From Chaetorhynchus papuensis (Eukaryota > Chordata > Aves > Passeriformes > Rhipiduridae): a stretch of 64,000 nt of DNA. This document shows, piece after piece, positions 22,413 to 34,860 of the stretch (the first letter of the stretch is position 1; each line of letters begins with the position of its first letter). The stretch is from the NCBI GenBank assembly GCA_013396525.1, contig VWYX01000123.1, positions 156,625 through 220,624 on the forward strand, read 5' to 3'. The position numbers and the translations under genes were made by a program. The notes under the pieces were generated by a model. That model was given only the letters and a program-made list of their open reading frames with translations, was not told where the DNA came from and did no database searches.

Positions 22413-25400
22413 AACACTCCCTAGCCTTGCTTTTCGATTTAACTGACCAATACATTCCTATGAAGTCCATACATGAGAATCCTGCCCAACACCTGCACCT
22501 TAGAAATATATTTTTCTTGCAGGGAGAAGGCAAGGTGGGAGGGGGACTTACACATTGGTACTGTAGTCGATCACTCAAAAACCTGTATGCTTTCAGCATT
22601 TGTCTAATCAGATTTCAGTAGAATGCACATAGAACTGAATCCAGTCTGTCTATTTTTAAGACTTGACAAATTTTTGGCGTCAGCAATAGAAAAGCCCATG
22701 CACCACCGTCTTTCCCAAACTGGGAATTTTGCAGCTGGATCAGTTCAGCTTGCCTTCCTGTGCCTCACGTGTCTCAAGGCAAAAGTTTTGCCTGTAACTG
22801 CATCTCTGAACACCAGTGGGGAAGGTCTTTGTTGTGATAGGCTATATCCTTCCTGCACATCTTTTCTTTCTCCTCCGATCCTTTATCCAGTACTGCTAGC
22901 CATAGGCAACGCCATAGAGATGCATCTTGACATTGAGTGTTATAGGGGCTGATACTTGAGACAGAGTTCCTTCAGAGTTCAAGGCTGGCTTGCTATGTGT
23001 TTTGTTTGCTCCTTGAACCTTCTTAAAGCCACAGCTGGGAATTTTAATAGCTTTCCCAGCTGTCTGTCTGTGATGGGGGAAGACCCAATGTGACTAAAGG
23101 CCTGGTATGACTGTGATTCACTCCAAGGTAAAATAAAAACCCCTTCCTGAAAGTAGATGTGTATTTTGGATTTGAAACTACACGGCTGCCAAGATGAACT
23201 ACTGTTTAATTTTGGTGGCACAGAGTAGTTCAGTGTGTCCTCCTTCTGCCCCATTCTGGAATGGGTCAATTAAAGAGGGCTGCTGTAGAAAGACCCTCCC
23301 GATTTTGCTCCAGGCTCATGGGAATACAGCCCATTCTCACCACCCATATCATCACCTCCTATTTCCCCAAGCTCCACACGTGCTCATGAGCCCTGACTGG
23401 CAGGTTTAGCCTGCACTTCACAGCTCCTGCTTTCGCACTGAATGTTGACATGCTCTAAAGTGTTCAGAGTCTGATGCTACAGTCTGCTACAATATTATTA
23501 TTACTGTGGATAGGACAATTATTAGTATTTTACTACGACTTTATTTTCTCGGTTCTTCATAGCAAACAAACAAGAGTGTGATCTATGGCAGTTTCCATTT
23601 CAGTGTCTCTGCAGCTCTACCGCAGAATGCCATCATCCACACCTCTGATCCCTGAGAGTCCTGTTAGCGCATCTTGTTGGCAGCAGAAGTGTTCTTCCAC
23701 TGCAGGTTTGATCCAAAACAGCATATTCCACCATCTGCAGCTACCTGCTGGTGTCCAAGACGTAGTGAGGTGGTTGCTTCCTTTATCCAATAGCATTCGC
23801 CAATATTTATCTCTGGCACCAAGCGCTGAGGCTATTTTTGCTTCTGCCAACTCGGGTTAAGGCGTCTTTGGTTGCAGGCTCTTGGTAATGAGCAGTTTGT
23901 TGTACTCAGAAGAGGTCGCCAGGCTCAGGCAAATGCAGTCTTTGCCCGTGTGGAGGGTGGCCCCAGGTCAGCCCCTGGAGGAGGGTGCGGCACCTGCAGC
24001 ACTGACACCACCTCTCGCCATGCTGCTCCCCTTTCGCCCTCAGTGCACTGGTTACACAGGTGCCATCCTGGCCAAATCAATGTCTCTGTTTCAAGGTGAA
24101 ATGTGTCTGGAAAACATCCCAGTCCTTTGAAAATATCTCGATAACCTTTCAGCAGTCCAATGCCTGCTCTGACTCTTCATGGGCCAGCTTTTCTTCTTTG
24201 CCTATGTGGACACAGGCCATCCCACCTCAACTCATGTTCAGGTTATTTGTTATTAATAATTTTTTTCTGCCTGGTATCTTACTCTGGAGAGTATTTTTTC
24301 CCTTTTTACTTGTTTTCTTGCACAATTTTTTTCCCTCCTTTCACCTCCAAAACACAAGCTGAAGAAGCACTCTTATCTATGCTGTGGTTGTGAATTGGTG
24401 TGGTGAATTTGCCTTCTACATAGCCACATCTCTTCCAACACCAGGATGAGCTCTTCAAGCACCCTCACATCACTTACTGTTTCTTTCAAGCATACCACAC
24501 GTCCCTTTTTTTAATAAATGATCTGTTAACAAAAGAATCAGCCAGTTTCTTTGGGGGCAGTATTCTGATCTACATGTGCCTTAAACTCAATTACACTCTT
24601 TGAGGAGATTCTTTACTTATGTTTTATTTACCAAAGAGGAAAGGTTACAGTCTGTTGTGATGTTTTCTAGATCTTATATGAGTCCTACTGATGTGCCTGA
24701 AAGCCACTGCAGTATGTCCATGACTGGTACTAGAGTGGTTGTTACTGGTTTTGTTTCTCTCCCTTTTCATCTCATTTTCCCACTGTCCAAAAAGAATCTA
24801 GCTGATAAATTTGTTCCTTTTGATACCTATCCTCTCAAATAATGGAATCTTGGATAGTGTTCTTGGTCTTTCTTCCTCCTTTCTATCCCTTTTCCTTGTA
24901 AATAAGCATGATCACAGCCTTAATTTCTGACTACATGGGTAGAGGAATCAGATCACCTCTGAAATCGTGCTCTCTATGAAAAGGAGTTGAAAAGGCCTAA
25001 CGAGCAAAAATGACCTGGAAAAAAGAAAATGGAAGAACCATGGATTGCCGCCAGAAGCTCTGCTGAGGACCCAGCCTGCTTGCCAGGAACTGAAAAGCTG
25101 CTCACAATTGTAGGTGACTAAACCTAGGGCACAGTTTCAATGCCTGCCAAAACCAACAGTGGGCCAGAAGATGGCACACAGTGATTGCTGGACTTGTCTT
25201 CCAGTTCTGCAGACTGGCCAGGTCCCAATCCCGTGCCTCAGTTTCCTGTTTCTGGAATGGGAAGAACTGCTAAATTTTGTTACAAAAACCAGAACACCCT
25301 TTATGTCTGCCAGGAAATTAGCAAACACAGCAGTGGGAAGGGATCAATAGAAGAGATCATAATGATGACAGAACTAAACTAAATGTCTCTTCCTTCAAAT

Positions 25401-26116
25401 GACTTATGCACAGCCAAGGCTGGAGGTTGGCAGAAACCAATGAAAAAATCCCTTTCCCATAAAAAGTACAAAGTATTCAAACTATTTGCATTTTATCAAT
25501 AAGTGCAAATAAATGATAGAGAAACAGGTCTGGTTTCTGTACTGTAACCCTTGCCTCCTGCCTTTCCCTACAGGAAAGTGTAAAGCTCTTCTGCAGGGGT
25601 AGTTTACAGGGATGACCTAGACACTGAACCCAAGAGCCTGGCCTGGACTCTTTCTTGGGGATGGGCAACTGCCTCCCCTTCCTTGCCAGTCACCATGTCC
25701 TTTACTGGACCTAGTCTCAAGTACATGCAGATCCCTATTTATCAGCTACTTTCCAGCTGTGTCTAAGCATACCTTGATGAATTAATGCATAGGACATTAA
25801 AAACTGTAACTATATAGGAAAGAACATAACCCAAAATATATTTAGCAGTCTAAACAGATTGTACTGTACAACATGAACTTTTGGCTCTGCAGAGAGATGT
25901 TTGCTTCTCTCTCCAGCTGTTTAAAAACTAACCTTGTTTACTGCATTCAGAATTATTCCCTTCACCCCCATGCCTGTACAGGAGGAGCAGCAGGACCACA
26001 GAGCACCCTGCTGCATTCACAGGTCACACAAGACCACATCTAACCTTGGACTTAGCACATTCATGACCAGACGTGGCTCCAAATGTGGCTGTGCTGGCTT
26101 CACACCACACAGGCAT
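22413..26116. other. Intergenic, no gene recognised
   Basis: AT-leaning DNA with T-rich stretches near 24240-24340. Frames reach about 110 codons without motifs. No repeat is recognised. Confidence 0.45.
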
Positions 26117-26195
26117 CCAGATCCAAGGAGAACACATAATGGCTCATCAACAGATCAAGGAGAACAAGGAGATTCGGCCAGATCCAAGGAGAACA
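26117..26195 (+). repeat. Cluster of three short direct repeats
   Basis: CCAGATCCAAGGAGAACA occurs at 26117-26134 and again at 26178-26195. A shortened version, CAGATCAAGGAGAACA, lies between them at 26151-26166. The intervening DNA is also similar (acaaggagattcgg, aacagatc). Confidence 0.75.
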
Positions 26196-29100
26196 GATCG
26201 TGGATCAAAGCCTTTCTCCAAGATACTGTACAAGCACTGGAAAGAAAGGGTACCTTGAGCCTAAAGAAGACATAAGACATGTAAAACAAGAATGCTAAAG
26301 AGATTTCAATAACATTAATATTCCTTAGATATTTCCGCGTGCTGTTTTATAAATTCAGACTTTTAACCAGTGTTGAATCAAAAAAAGGTACCTAGGGCAG
26401 ATGAACCAAAGAATAGGCAAAGGGTAGTAAGAGGAATTAGCATTTTGTCATCCAGAGAGGAGGTTCTTATTTTGACCACAGAATGAGATCAAACTGGTTT
26501 AATCATACAATATAAACTCTAGGCTAAAAAGCAGATCTAGTGCACCTAGAAAGAGGACAATCATTTAAGTACACCCAATTACTGTGTTCATAATAAAGTA
26601 GCTTTATTTAAAATGATAAAAGACAGGCAATGCCCCAAGGCATGGCTCCTCTGAAACTCAATCCATGCTCACGTTCAAACTTACAGGTGCAATGATCCCC
26701 TTGCTTCTGTGTAGTGAATGAATTTTGGGCAAAAATTAGCCCTCACAGGCTTGCTGCTATTGCATTTTCTTGCCATTTTGAAGCATTCAATATTGGGATT
26801 AATTTCTTTCTATTAAGTCTATAAGACTTCTTTCATTCACTAGGTGTTTGGCTTCAGCTGTTTTATTCAGTCATTATCATTTTCAGTAAAATTCTTTTAA
26901 AATCAGTTCCTTACAGTACTTTGGATTGGTTTTCTGGAGGTGGTAGATCCCAGCTTATGTCAGGGGTCAACACAGACAAGCAGAGGTGCTTCCAGAAAAA
27001 TTAATTTGCAGCATTTTGTGTGCAGGACAGAACAGTAAAAATGAAGTCACAATGACATACACGTTCATGAGAACCAAGATTCTGGGAACACCTATTATAA
27101 CATTTCTTCTTCTGAATGTTTTAAAAATTAAAATCTTGATATATTCCTTCTCTCCCACTCTCAGGAACAGCTACTGTCACAGATACTTCTTTAGAAAGTT
27201 TATATTTGACTCCACATTTCCAGAACAAAGCCTTTGGCCTCAGTTGTCTGGGCATCTGCACATGTGCATTGGTCCCAAGAAACTCAGCAGGATTATGCAC
27301 ACGTAGAAAGTTATTTTTAGCTATTTATTTATACCTTTTTTTTTCAGGTTGATAGAAACTATTCCTACCCAAAGAAAGAAATGCTACTGATGGACATTCT
27401 ACTTCCATCTCCTTGTGAGAGTAGTGTCTATGCTTCCTCAAACACTTAGGTTTTACATAATTGAGGTTGACTTACTAGAAAAGATCATGTGCTCTCATTA
27501 AGTGGTGCAGACCACGTATAAAGAAAACATACTTACAGAAAGAGAGAAAACAGTGCGTTGCTACCATTGTCATCTGTGAAAATTATTGCCCTTACCTCTT
27601 GTCCAGTTTTGGATTTAGTTTCTAATCCCTTTAACAGGCTTTCCCAAATCCTGAGTAGTTTAAACTGTTATTTAATATGTTCTTTGCCAGAAAGATTTTC
27701 TGCCTGTGTCTATGTACATTATAATATGTAGGCACATACACATAATATTATTACTCCCTTAGTGGCAATTAAGCAGCATAATCCACCTCAAAGATATTTA
27801 CAACAATTTAAACTACCCTGAATCAAGGAGTTTAGAGGATTAGAGATGAGATTTAAGCAGTTACTGAGAGGATAAATTTTACAGTTCCTGTGCACTGCAG
27901 AACTGTTTGACTTTAAGACCAGAGAACAGAGGGTTTGGAAGTGGTTGAAGCACAGAAGGAAATGAATCAAAAGTTGAATATGAATCAAAAGCCCAGAATA
28001 GTTTGTTTGTTGAGAACTTTTAACTTCCATGTTTAGAGGAGGGTAGACAGCTGGCTGCTTGAGCAAGTTTGTTCAATTTCCTTACAATCTCCGTCCCTTG
28101 GTAATTTGAGGACAGTCGGTGAGTGTGTGTGTACTCCCACACCATCTCCAGCACCCTGCACGTCTGTGGTGTGAGCAGGCACAGTGGGTCTGGCTTAAAC
28201 TGAAAGCTCTGGTATCTTCAGTAACATATGGCATGCTCTGGGACAGAGGGCACAAACTAGCACTGAAAATTCAAGCCACACTGGATTTACCAAAGGAAAA
28301 AAGTACACAAAGATGAAAATTTGGCTATGCCGAAGAAGGATTGAACTCACACAGATTGAACAGCCCTGCTGTTTGATTTTTCCAGTGTCTATGTAGTGAA
28401 TCAGCACACCAGGATTGTTTATGGGCACACCCTGGCTTGTATTTCTATCAACATATTTATGCTTTTCACTCTCAGACTCCTCAGCTGAAAGTGCTTGGCT
28501 GAAAGTGTCTGAAGAAAAGCTTGCCCAATGTATTTATCTCCTGCACAATCTCTGGGGCCAGTTCCTCCAGTCTACCTTGCCAATGGAATAAGAGTAAACT
28601 CTCTGAAACTGCCCTCTCCTGTATGTAACACCTGGGATATTGTCTGTTTTCCCTCTCTCTCTGCCAGTGAGAAGCAACTACTAAAAAGTGACAAATAGGA
28701 AAAAATTATTGTTGCCACCTGCTGAACTAAATATACCTCCCTCATAATCCCCCAATAAATTCCTTGTACTAACCTCAGAGGGGTTTTTTTTCCCTCCAAA
28801 TTTATTCTTTCATGAGTAGTATCTTACGTACAAAAACGCATCAACCTTCCTGTCACACCCCAGGTATCAGCTCCTATTATCTACTCCAGAGGGGAGCAGC
28901 AGAGTCAGAGCAGGAAGTGGAGCTCTCTGAGGGCGTGGACTTTCCAAGCTGCCAATCTCCCAGGTGTGACTTTGCTCAGCAGCCCAAGGGCAGCCTCGCC
29001 AGCAGTCCATGGAGTAGCCCCCAGAAGCCGTGGTCCTGCTGCCTTCCCCACACAAGGCTCTGGCAAATTTGGGAGCAGCGAAAACAAACCCTGTGCACAG

Positions 29101-30121
29101 TCAGTTTGGCACTGCTAATGAGAGCATGCAGCAGCTGCTTTCTGAATGGATGTTTCCTTCCCTTTCTAAGAAACCTCTTCTAACATACCTGTGTTTGCTG
29201 CTTACTAGAAAGAAGGGAGGAATAGGAAGATGTGTGTGGAAAACGTGAGGATGGAGAGGCCGAGCACAAGGAAGCCCTGTGTCATGAGTGTCATGTCGTG
29301 TATTTATATCAGCTTCACTTCCCAGAGATCCACACTTGGTCACGGATGGCACAAGTTCCCTGTGGTCTCCAAGTGGCAACAGGAAATTCTCATTACAACT
29401 CCTCCTTGTGACTGTGGCTACTTCAATTAAAGAGAATCATTACAGGGAACAATCTATTTGCAAAGCTTGTAAAAGTCTTAACTGTGTTTGTGGTGTATTT
29501 CCTCTTAAAAATAGAAATTATTTCAAACTATCTTTAAGTGCCTGCAGCAGTATCATGAGACAATGAAATGCCCCATTCACATATCAGAAGGAGAAACATT
29601 TTGGGTATGGCAGTGGATTTCATGCCTAAAGTTCTCAGAAGTTTATTGCATTTACTGGAGAGTGGGGACAGAAATTACAAAAATTATGATAAATAGCTTG
29701 CCATAGCCCATCTACAGATTTCACCTGCTGACATGGTTTAGTGGGCAGACACTAATACCACCCTCGGGAGGAAGAAGGAAACCAGCGCTGGGACAGGAAG
29801 GGGTTAGGCAAGATTTAAGTGAGTGTACAGGAAGCAATAAAGGTTGTGGAGATTTAGCTCGGTTCTGGTGAGTGTTTGATTGAATCCTTGGTTAGGGTAC
29901 AAACTTGACAACATTATCTGTTTTTGCTGCAGGAACAACTGTTCACTTGTCTAAATCCTGCCCTCAGCACTGATATATATCAGCCTTCAATTTACTCTCA
30001 CTTCCATTCGAATCACAGTATGAATCAAGCATATCGCCCCTGCTACTATGCAGATGGTGTGCAGAAAAGACTACACAGTTTGTTTTAAGGATTTTTAATT
30101 TTTTTTTTTTAATTTTTATTA
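26196..30121. other. Intergenic, no gene recognised
   Basis: AT-rich from 26260 to 28100 and mixed afterwards. 29728-29890 resembles an LTR end (gaagcaataaagg followed by a G/T-rich stretch), but not firmly enough to call. Overlapping short frames at 28812-29566 show no family features. Confidence 0.45.
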
Positions 30122-30434
30122 GGCCTGATTTGTTCTTCTGTTTCCTGCCTAGGGTGAATTGAACACAGGTGGTGTCTCCCAGGGAAGGGCAGGCGATTTG
30201 GGTGAAACCTCAAAGCTGCCTGAACACGCCGTGCTCTCGGCTGCCAAGCCGAGCCCGCGTTTTACCAGCCCAAGTTTGGCAGACAGCAATGCCAACGGGA
30301 CCAGCCCCGGGAAGGGCTCTGGGAGCTCAGCCCCGGCCGCCAGCAGGGGAGCCTGGCCAGCCGTGTCTCAGCAGCCCCAGCCAGCGTCAGGTGCCAGAGC
30401 AGATCAGATCAGATCAGAGGTCCAGCTCGCCTGA
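30122..30434 (+). other. Exon-like segment: splice acceptor followed by open frame
   Basis: A T-rich run (30095-30120) and a pyrimidine tract lead to 'tgtttcctgcctag' with AG at 30151-30152, a strong 3' splice site match. From 30153 (GGT GAA TTG AAC...) a frame stays open for 93 sense codons, to TGA at 30432-30434. The frame is stopped exactly at the acceptor (TAG), so it opens only if splicing occurs. The product would be serine-, alanine-, glycine- and proline-rich and apparently disordered, ending ...SEVQLA. Local GC content and CpG are above the surrounding level. It resembles no family I know. It may be a last coding exon, a lncRNA exon, or chance in a GC-rich patch. Confidence 0.3.
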
Positions 30435-30769
30435 AATCCTGCCTCTTCTGCTCGCCAGGAACACATGCAGGAAAAACCCCCATGCTAAGGACAAATGCCC
30501 ATCCAAAAACATGTTCAGCAGTCCAGTTTCACTGCAAGAGGGAAGTACTCATTGTCACAAGCCCTGAAGCAGAGATCTGAGTTATTAAAATAATATTACA
30601 TTAAAATATGAGCTAATAGATTAACTTTTACCCTGGATAGTTTAACTGCAGATGTAGGCAGTATCGATTGCCATGTCTAACACTTGTTAATCCTGCTGAG
30701 CTTTTTACCTCTGTATTTTCTCAAGGCCGTGGCAGAGACACTGTCTTAAAAAAGCATTTGCTGGTTTAG
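30435..30769. other. Intergenic or downstream non-coding, nothing recognised
   Basis: Just before this stretch, (GATCA)3 occurs near 30401. AT-rich DNA follows with no repeat. AATAAT at 30588-30593 is not a canonical polyadenylation signal. Confidence 0.4.
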
Positions 30770-30990
30770 ATTTAAATCTGTTGCTTTTATATCTGAATCT
30801 CTCTCTGGTATTTATTACAAAAGAGGGTGCACAGGAGTGACCACACGACCCCTTGGTACCATCTGTTGTTTTATATACTGCAGTGACATCTCCTCCTTGC
30901 CACCTTCCACTACTCAATCGCCCATATCTTCATCTCAAAGTGTTTCCATACCTCTTCATCACAGGTTTTGTTACTCTTCTCTGGACGTAA
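30770..30990 (-). mobile_element. Possible ancient CR1 fragment
   Basis: On the plus strand 'acatctcctccttgccacc', 'cttcatctcaaagtgtttcc' and 'acctcttcatcacaggttttgttactcttctctgga' resemble the reverse complement of old CR1 3' regions ('...cagacctctgatcacctttgttgctctcctctgga'). It is strongly diverged and its ends are uncertain. Confidence 0.4.
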
Positions 30991-32389
30991 AAATATGTCA
31001 GCCATATAATCTTTTATGAGGTGGAGCTACCGTTACCTAAAAACAGCATTCTAGCTGAGGACATGCCATTGATCTTTCCATAAAAAGGCATTGTAATTCT
31101 CACAGCACTATCCTTTATGCCTCCCTTAATAGGAGGATAACCTGATTCTGGGAACCTATTCCCAGGCAGCAGCTAGCTGGAAAGAGGTTCAGGTTCTCTG
31201 AGTTTTGACCAGAACTTTTTACGATGCGGCAGAGCCCAAAGCTACGTCCGTCAGCAAAGTCACCTTTGCCATGCACACATCTGAGGTTCTGTCCCACCGT
31301 CTCCACCCTGCACCATGTGAATTTTGGTTGCCTTTGTTTGCCGGCCCAAAACAAAGTGCTGAGCAGCACTGCTGGCTGGGCATTGTCCCCTGTGCCGCAG
31401 AGGTGGCCGCAGTGCAGGAACAAGCAATAGCAGCAGTTCCAGGGGGCCCGGGGCAAAGGTGGAGGTCGTGACCTCTTGTGTATCATTAGGCAATTAGCCG
31501 GGGCCCTCTCTAACCTCTCAGAACACAAGGCCCTGGGCAAACTGTCCTCCCCTAGCCAACCATGGCTGACCCTTCCCTACCCACAGCCACGCTGAGGGTG
31601 TTTTGACATCCTCTCAGCTATTCTTCTGTTCTACACATGAACAGTATTACATGCTTTTCTATCTGCATCTTGCAAAGTTGCCAGATTTTGAGGCACTGGA
31701 AGATGACCTTATTCAAAGAATTTCATAGAACTGGCACTCTCAGAGCTGCCATAGAAACAGGCTGTATATTTATAGGTTTTGTCCAAGGTGCTGTCCCATC
31801 TCAGGATCCTGCAGTCTGTATCTAAAATGAAATGTTTTTACCCAAAGGGGCTTAGAAAACAGTGGCCAGAACCATGTGTGAAATGAGAACATACAGAAGG
31901 GAAAGATTTAAGGATTTAGACATAATTGAACCTAGCCAACACAGCTAAGCAAACCCCATTGAGGTAATTCCTGACTCCCTTGAAAATCTACTCAGATTTG
32001 GTCATAATAAAACAGGCAAATCTCAAATGCCTTTTTCTAATTTTAATTCTCTTCACATTTGCATACTCAGTTCAAGAAGTTATGTGTCCCGGTGCAGCTG
32101 GTATGTTTCTGACTGTACATTCAAAGGCTAGGTGGTCTGGATATGCCATTTCTGAGACAGTGGGGCTTTCTTCTAGTGTAATTGACACCAGTGTCCTTTG
32201 CAAGAGATGGTGAAAACAAAGGAAAGGGAGGATAAAAGGAAAGGTGAAGGAAGGAACGAGGAGAAATCAGAACACCAGATGGATGCTACATGTACAGCAT
32301 TTTATTAGATTACCCTGTAAGCAATGGTGCAATTTTCTGTATGACAATACAGGCCATTCCCTCTCAAGGCTATGGCAAGAGAGAGAAAA
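30991..32389. other. Intergenic, no gene recognised
   Basis: 31190-31480 is more GC-rich, with overlapping frames on both strands (up to 141 codons minus at 31115-31540) and no motif. The rest is ordinary. Confidence 0.45.
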
Positions 32390-32625
32390 GATGGTCTTGT
32401 TGTTAAGGTAGTGACACAGAATTCGGGAGATCTGGCTCCCATTCCTGGCTCTGACACAAACCTTGTGTAAATCACTTAATCTCTCTGTGCCTCTGTTTCC
32501 CATCTGTGAAACAGAGATAACACATCCTTTTTCTCACCCCAGTCTGTCTTGTCTATTTAGATTATCTGCTTTTCTGGGCAGGGAAAGCTTCTTATTGCAT
32601 GGGCTTGGGTTTTCAGTTTGTTTGT
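32390..32625 (+). mobile_element. MIR-type amniote SINE (CORE-SINE), well preserved
   Basis: The SINE body is easily read: 'cgggagatctggctcccattcctggctctgacacaa', then 'gtgtaaatcacttaatctctctgtgcctctgtttcccatctgtgaa' (32466-32511). This is the tRNA-distal and CORE consensus shared with mammalian MIR. The following 3' part, 'gtctgtcttgtctatttagatt...gggcagggaaagcttcttattgcatgggctt' (32542-32608), matches the 3' tail seen in non-mammalian amniote members. The tRNA-like promoter boxes at the left are degraded. For so old a family the copy is unusually recognisable. Confidence 0.75.
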
Positions 32626-32769
32626 CCTCGGCGCTTTTTGCTGGATCTTTTAAAACCAGAGGGAACCAGAGTGATCATCTGGTCACAACCCCTTATACAA
32701 GACAAGTCCTGGGAGCTCCCAGAATTAATTCCTGATCTGAGACTGACAAAAGAACAGACTTTAGGAGAA

Positions 32770-32773
<4 letters not shown>

Positions 32774-32837
<64 letters not shown>
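32774..32837 (+). repeat. (TG)n dinucleotide microsatellite
   Basis: About 32 uninterrupted TG units. Forward frames through it produce a VCVCVC string and are artefacts. Confidence 0.97.
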
Positions 32838-32840
<3 letters not shown>

Positions 32841-34114
32841 GTGAAAAAAAAGAAAAAAAATCCCAAAATCCCATGTCGTTTGTTATAAACAGCTATTAGG
32901 AAACTTCACTGATAAAAACTGGTGCTTTATTACTTCCTCAGTTTTGTCTCTAGACTCTTTTCCCACTACTAGAATGACGTTTCCACCACTGGCTGTTCTC
33001 TGTGCTGAACTCGAGAGCTCTCTCTGATCAATGTGTGTATACTTATGGTGGGACTTATTTTTCCTAACTTTTACTATGCCTGTAAGCCAACCTAGCTGTC
33101 CCATTCACGGAATAACCTGAACACAGGAATTCATGCCAAAGATCTTGGATAACTGTCTTGAAATTGGATAAAATGTCCTCTGAAGGGGTCTGTATTGTCT
33201 TTCTTGTGCACGGACCTTGAATAAACTTATTATCCCTATTTGTACCCTTAGGATGATTCTGGAGCAGTTACATGATGTTCCCCACTCTTCTTGACATAGC
33301 ATTTCTTTGCAGAATGTATACTTGAGATTCATTGCGCTTCATGATGAGAGCACAATTGTGATTGTAACTCGACTTCAGCAGTGATTTTTACTCCTGTTAA
33401 TGTGTATTCAACCCCTCCTTTCTCCATCATCACTATACAGCAATAATTGGTGACATCCAGTGAGATAAGTAGATTTGAAATGTTTTCAAGAGAGAAAAGA
33501 ATTCTATTTTGAATTTTTCTAACCTGGACAAGCTCTAACCACTGAGTAATTGAATAAAAGACCTTTTCCTGTGGTCATATGTTAAAGAAAGGCTGCATCT
33601 GCTTCTGCATTTTTTGCACAGACTGATCCTTGAAGTGTGCCATAAGCACACTCCTTGGATGAAGCTCAGTACGGGAAACAGACAGACAAATGTATAGTTA
33701 TGACATTGATACTGAACCGCTCAACCTTGTCAGGATTGAGGTGTCTTCTGGGAGTGCACAAAAGCAGAACCTCAGTTGCCTTGGAAACTTCTCCAGCTGA
33801 AAACCAAGGAGATTAAGGCAGTTCTGGGCAGCCACCGAGCTGAGCTTTCAGGATTGCCATTTTAGATTCAGATGCCTAAACTCCTCCTAACTTCTCGCTT
33901 AAACCACTGTTTGCAGAGACAGCCTCCATTTGAATAATCAAAATGTCAAGCCACAAAAACACCTTACAGAAGAATAAATCTCTTACATATCAAAACTGTA
34001 AATTAAATCACCTCATTTGAAATCTGATTTTAAATGATATCAAGATAGTTTGACAAGAGCCATCCTTATTGTATTTAATTATATCACCTTCTTTTAATTC
34101 CTTATAACTCAAGG
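32838..34114. other. Intergenic, no gene recognised
   Basis: AT-rich DNA. An RFX X-box-like GTTGCCTTGGAAAC lies at 33775-33788 (12 of 14 to GTTGCCATGGCAAC). No exon or repeat family is recognised. Confidence 0.45.
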
Positions 34115-34670
34115 ACCCTATCAGCCATTCCATTATTTTGCCTGGGATCGAAGGCAGGCTGTCAGGCCTATAATTACTTGGGTCACTGCATTTACCTTTT
34201 TAAAATATTGGTACAACATTAGCTTTCTTGTAGTCCTCTGGAACATCCCCAATGCTCCATGGCTTGTTAAAAATCAAAATTAATGGTCTGTAGTGCTCCT
34301 TGACTATCGATCTTAAAATCTTGGATGTAAATTATCCAGACCTACTAATTTTAATGTATCTAACTTTAATATCTGCTGTTTAACACATTCCCTTAGTTAC
34401 TGCTAGAATGAAAAGCATTTCATCATCATTCTGTCCTGAATCATCTGGCTTTTCCCCAAATACTGAACAGAAGTATTGATTGAAGACCTCTGTCCTTTCT
34501 GCATTATTATCAAGAATTCTACCAGCTAATAAATGATTAATACCATATCTAGGACAGGTTTTATACCAAAATCCTGTGAAATCCTGTAAAATTTCCTTTT
34601 GTTCTGTTTAAGCATTTCTACTTGTCTTGGTTTTTTTCCCTACTAAATCTTCTACCACTTTTGTCTTCAC
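34115..34670 (-). mobile_element. Ancient CR1-type LINE fragment, reverse transcriptase region
   Basis: Translated on the minus strand near 34240-34130, the fragment shows the LINE RT entry motif KKANVVPIF, then a stop, then KGK...DPSNYRP-SL-SIPGKIM. This is the N-terminal RT signature of CR1/L3-type elements. The plus strand also matches old amniote CR1 DNA at 'aatgctccatggcttgttaaaaatc', 'ggatgtaaattatccagacctactaatttta' and 'ccccaaatactgaacagaa'. It carries many stops and frameshifts. The 5' portion and the 3' end of the element are absent. Confidence 0.85.
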
Positions 34671-34792
34671 CTTCTGGTGCTTGTTTTACGCTCCCTTTCT
34701 CATTTTCCTGTTTACACGTTTACTCCCCTGGGTTAGGGACTTATAGCAGTTCTTTGTTTTATGAAACTGACCCTTGGAAGGCAACATGGATG

Positions 34793-34860
34793 TGTTTGTG
34801 TCCATTAAACTGAAAGGAGGATAAAGTGTTTGTGTCCATTAAACTGAAAGGAGGATAAAG
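34793..34860 (+). repeat. Perfect 34-base tandem duplication
   Basis: The block starting TGTTTGTGTCC and ending GGAGGATAAAG occurs at 34793-34826 and again, without mismatch, at 34827-34860. Perfect identity in otherwise diverged DNA points to a recent slippage or unequal-exchange event, or to an assembly error. Confidence 0.95.

Noticed and set aside
29728..29890. LTR-like end with 'gaagcaataaagg' and a G/T-rich continuation
   Set aside because: No terminal TG..CA boundaries, no second copy in the window, and no firm family recognition.
32599..32844. 81-codon frame ending in a VCVCVC string
   Set aside because: The ending is a translation of the TG microsatellite.
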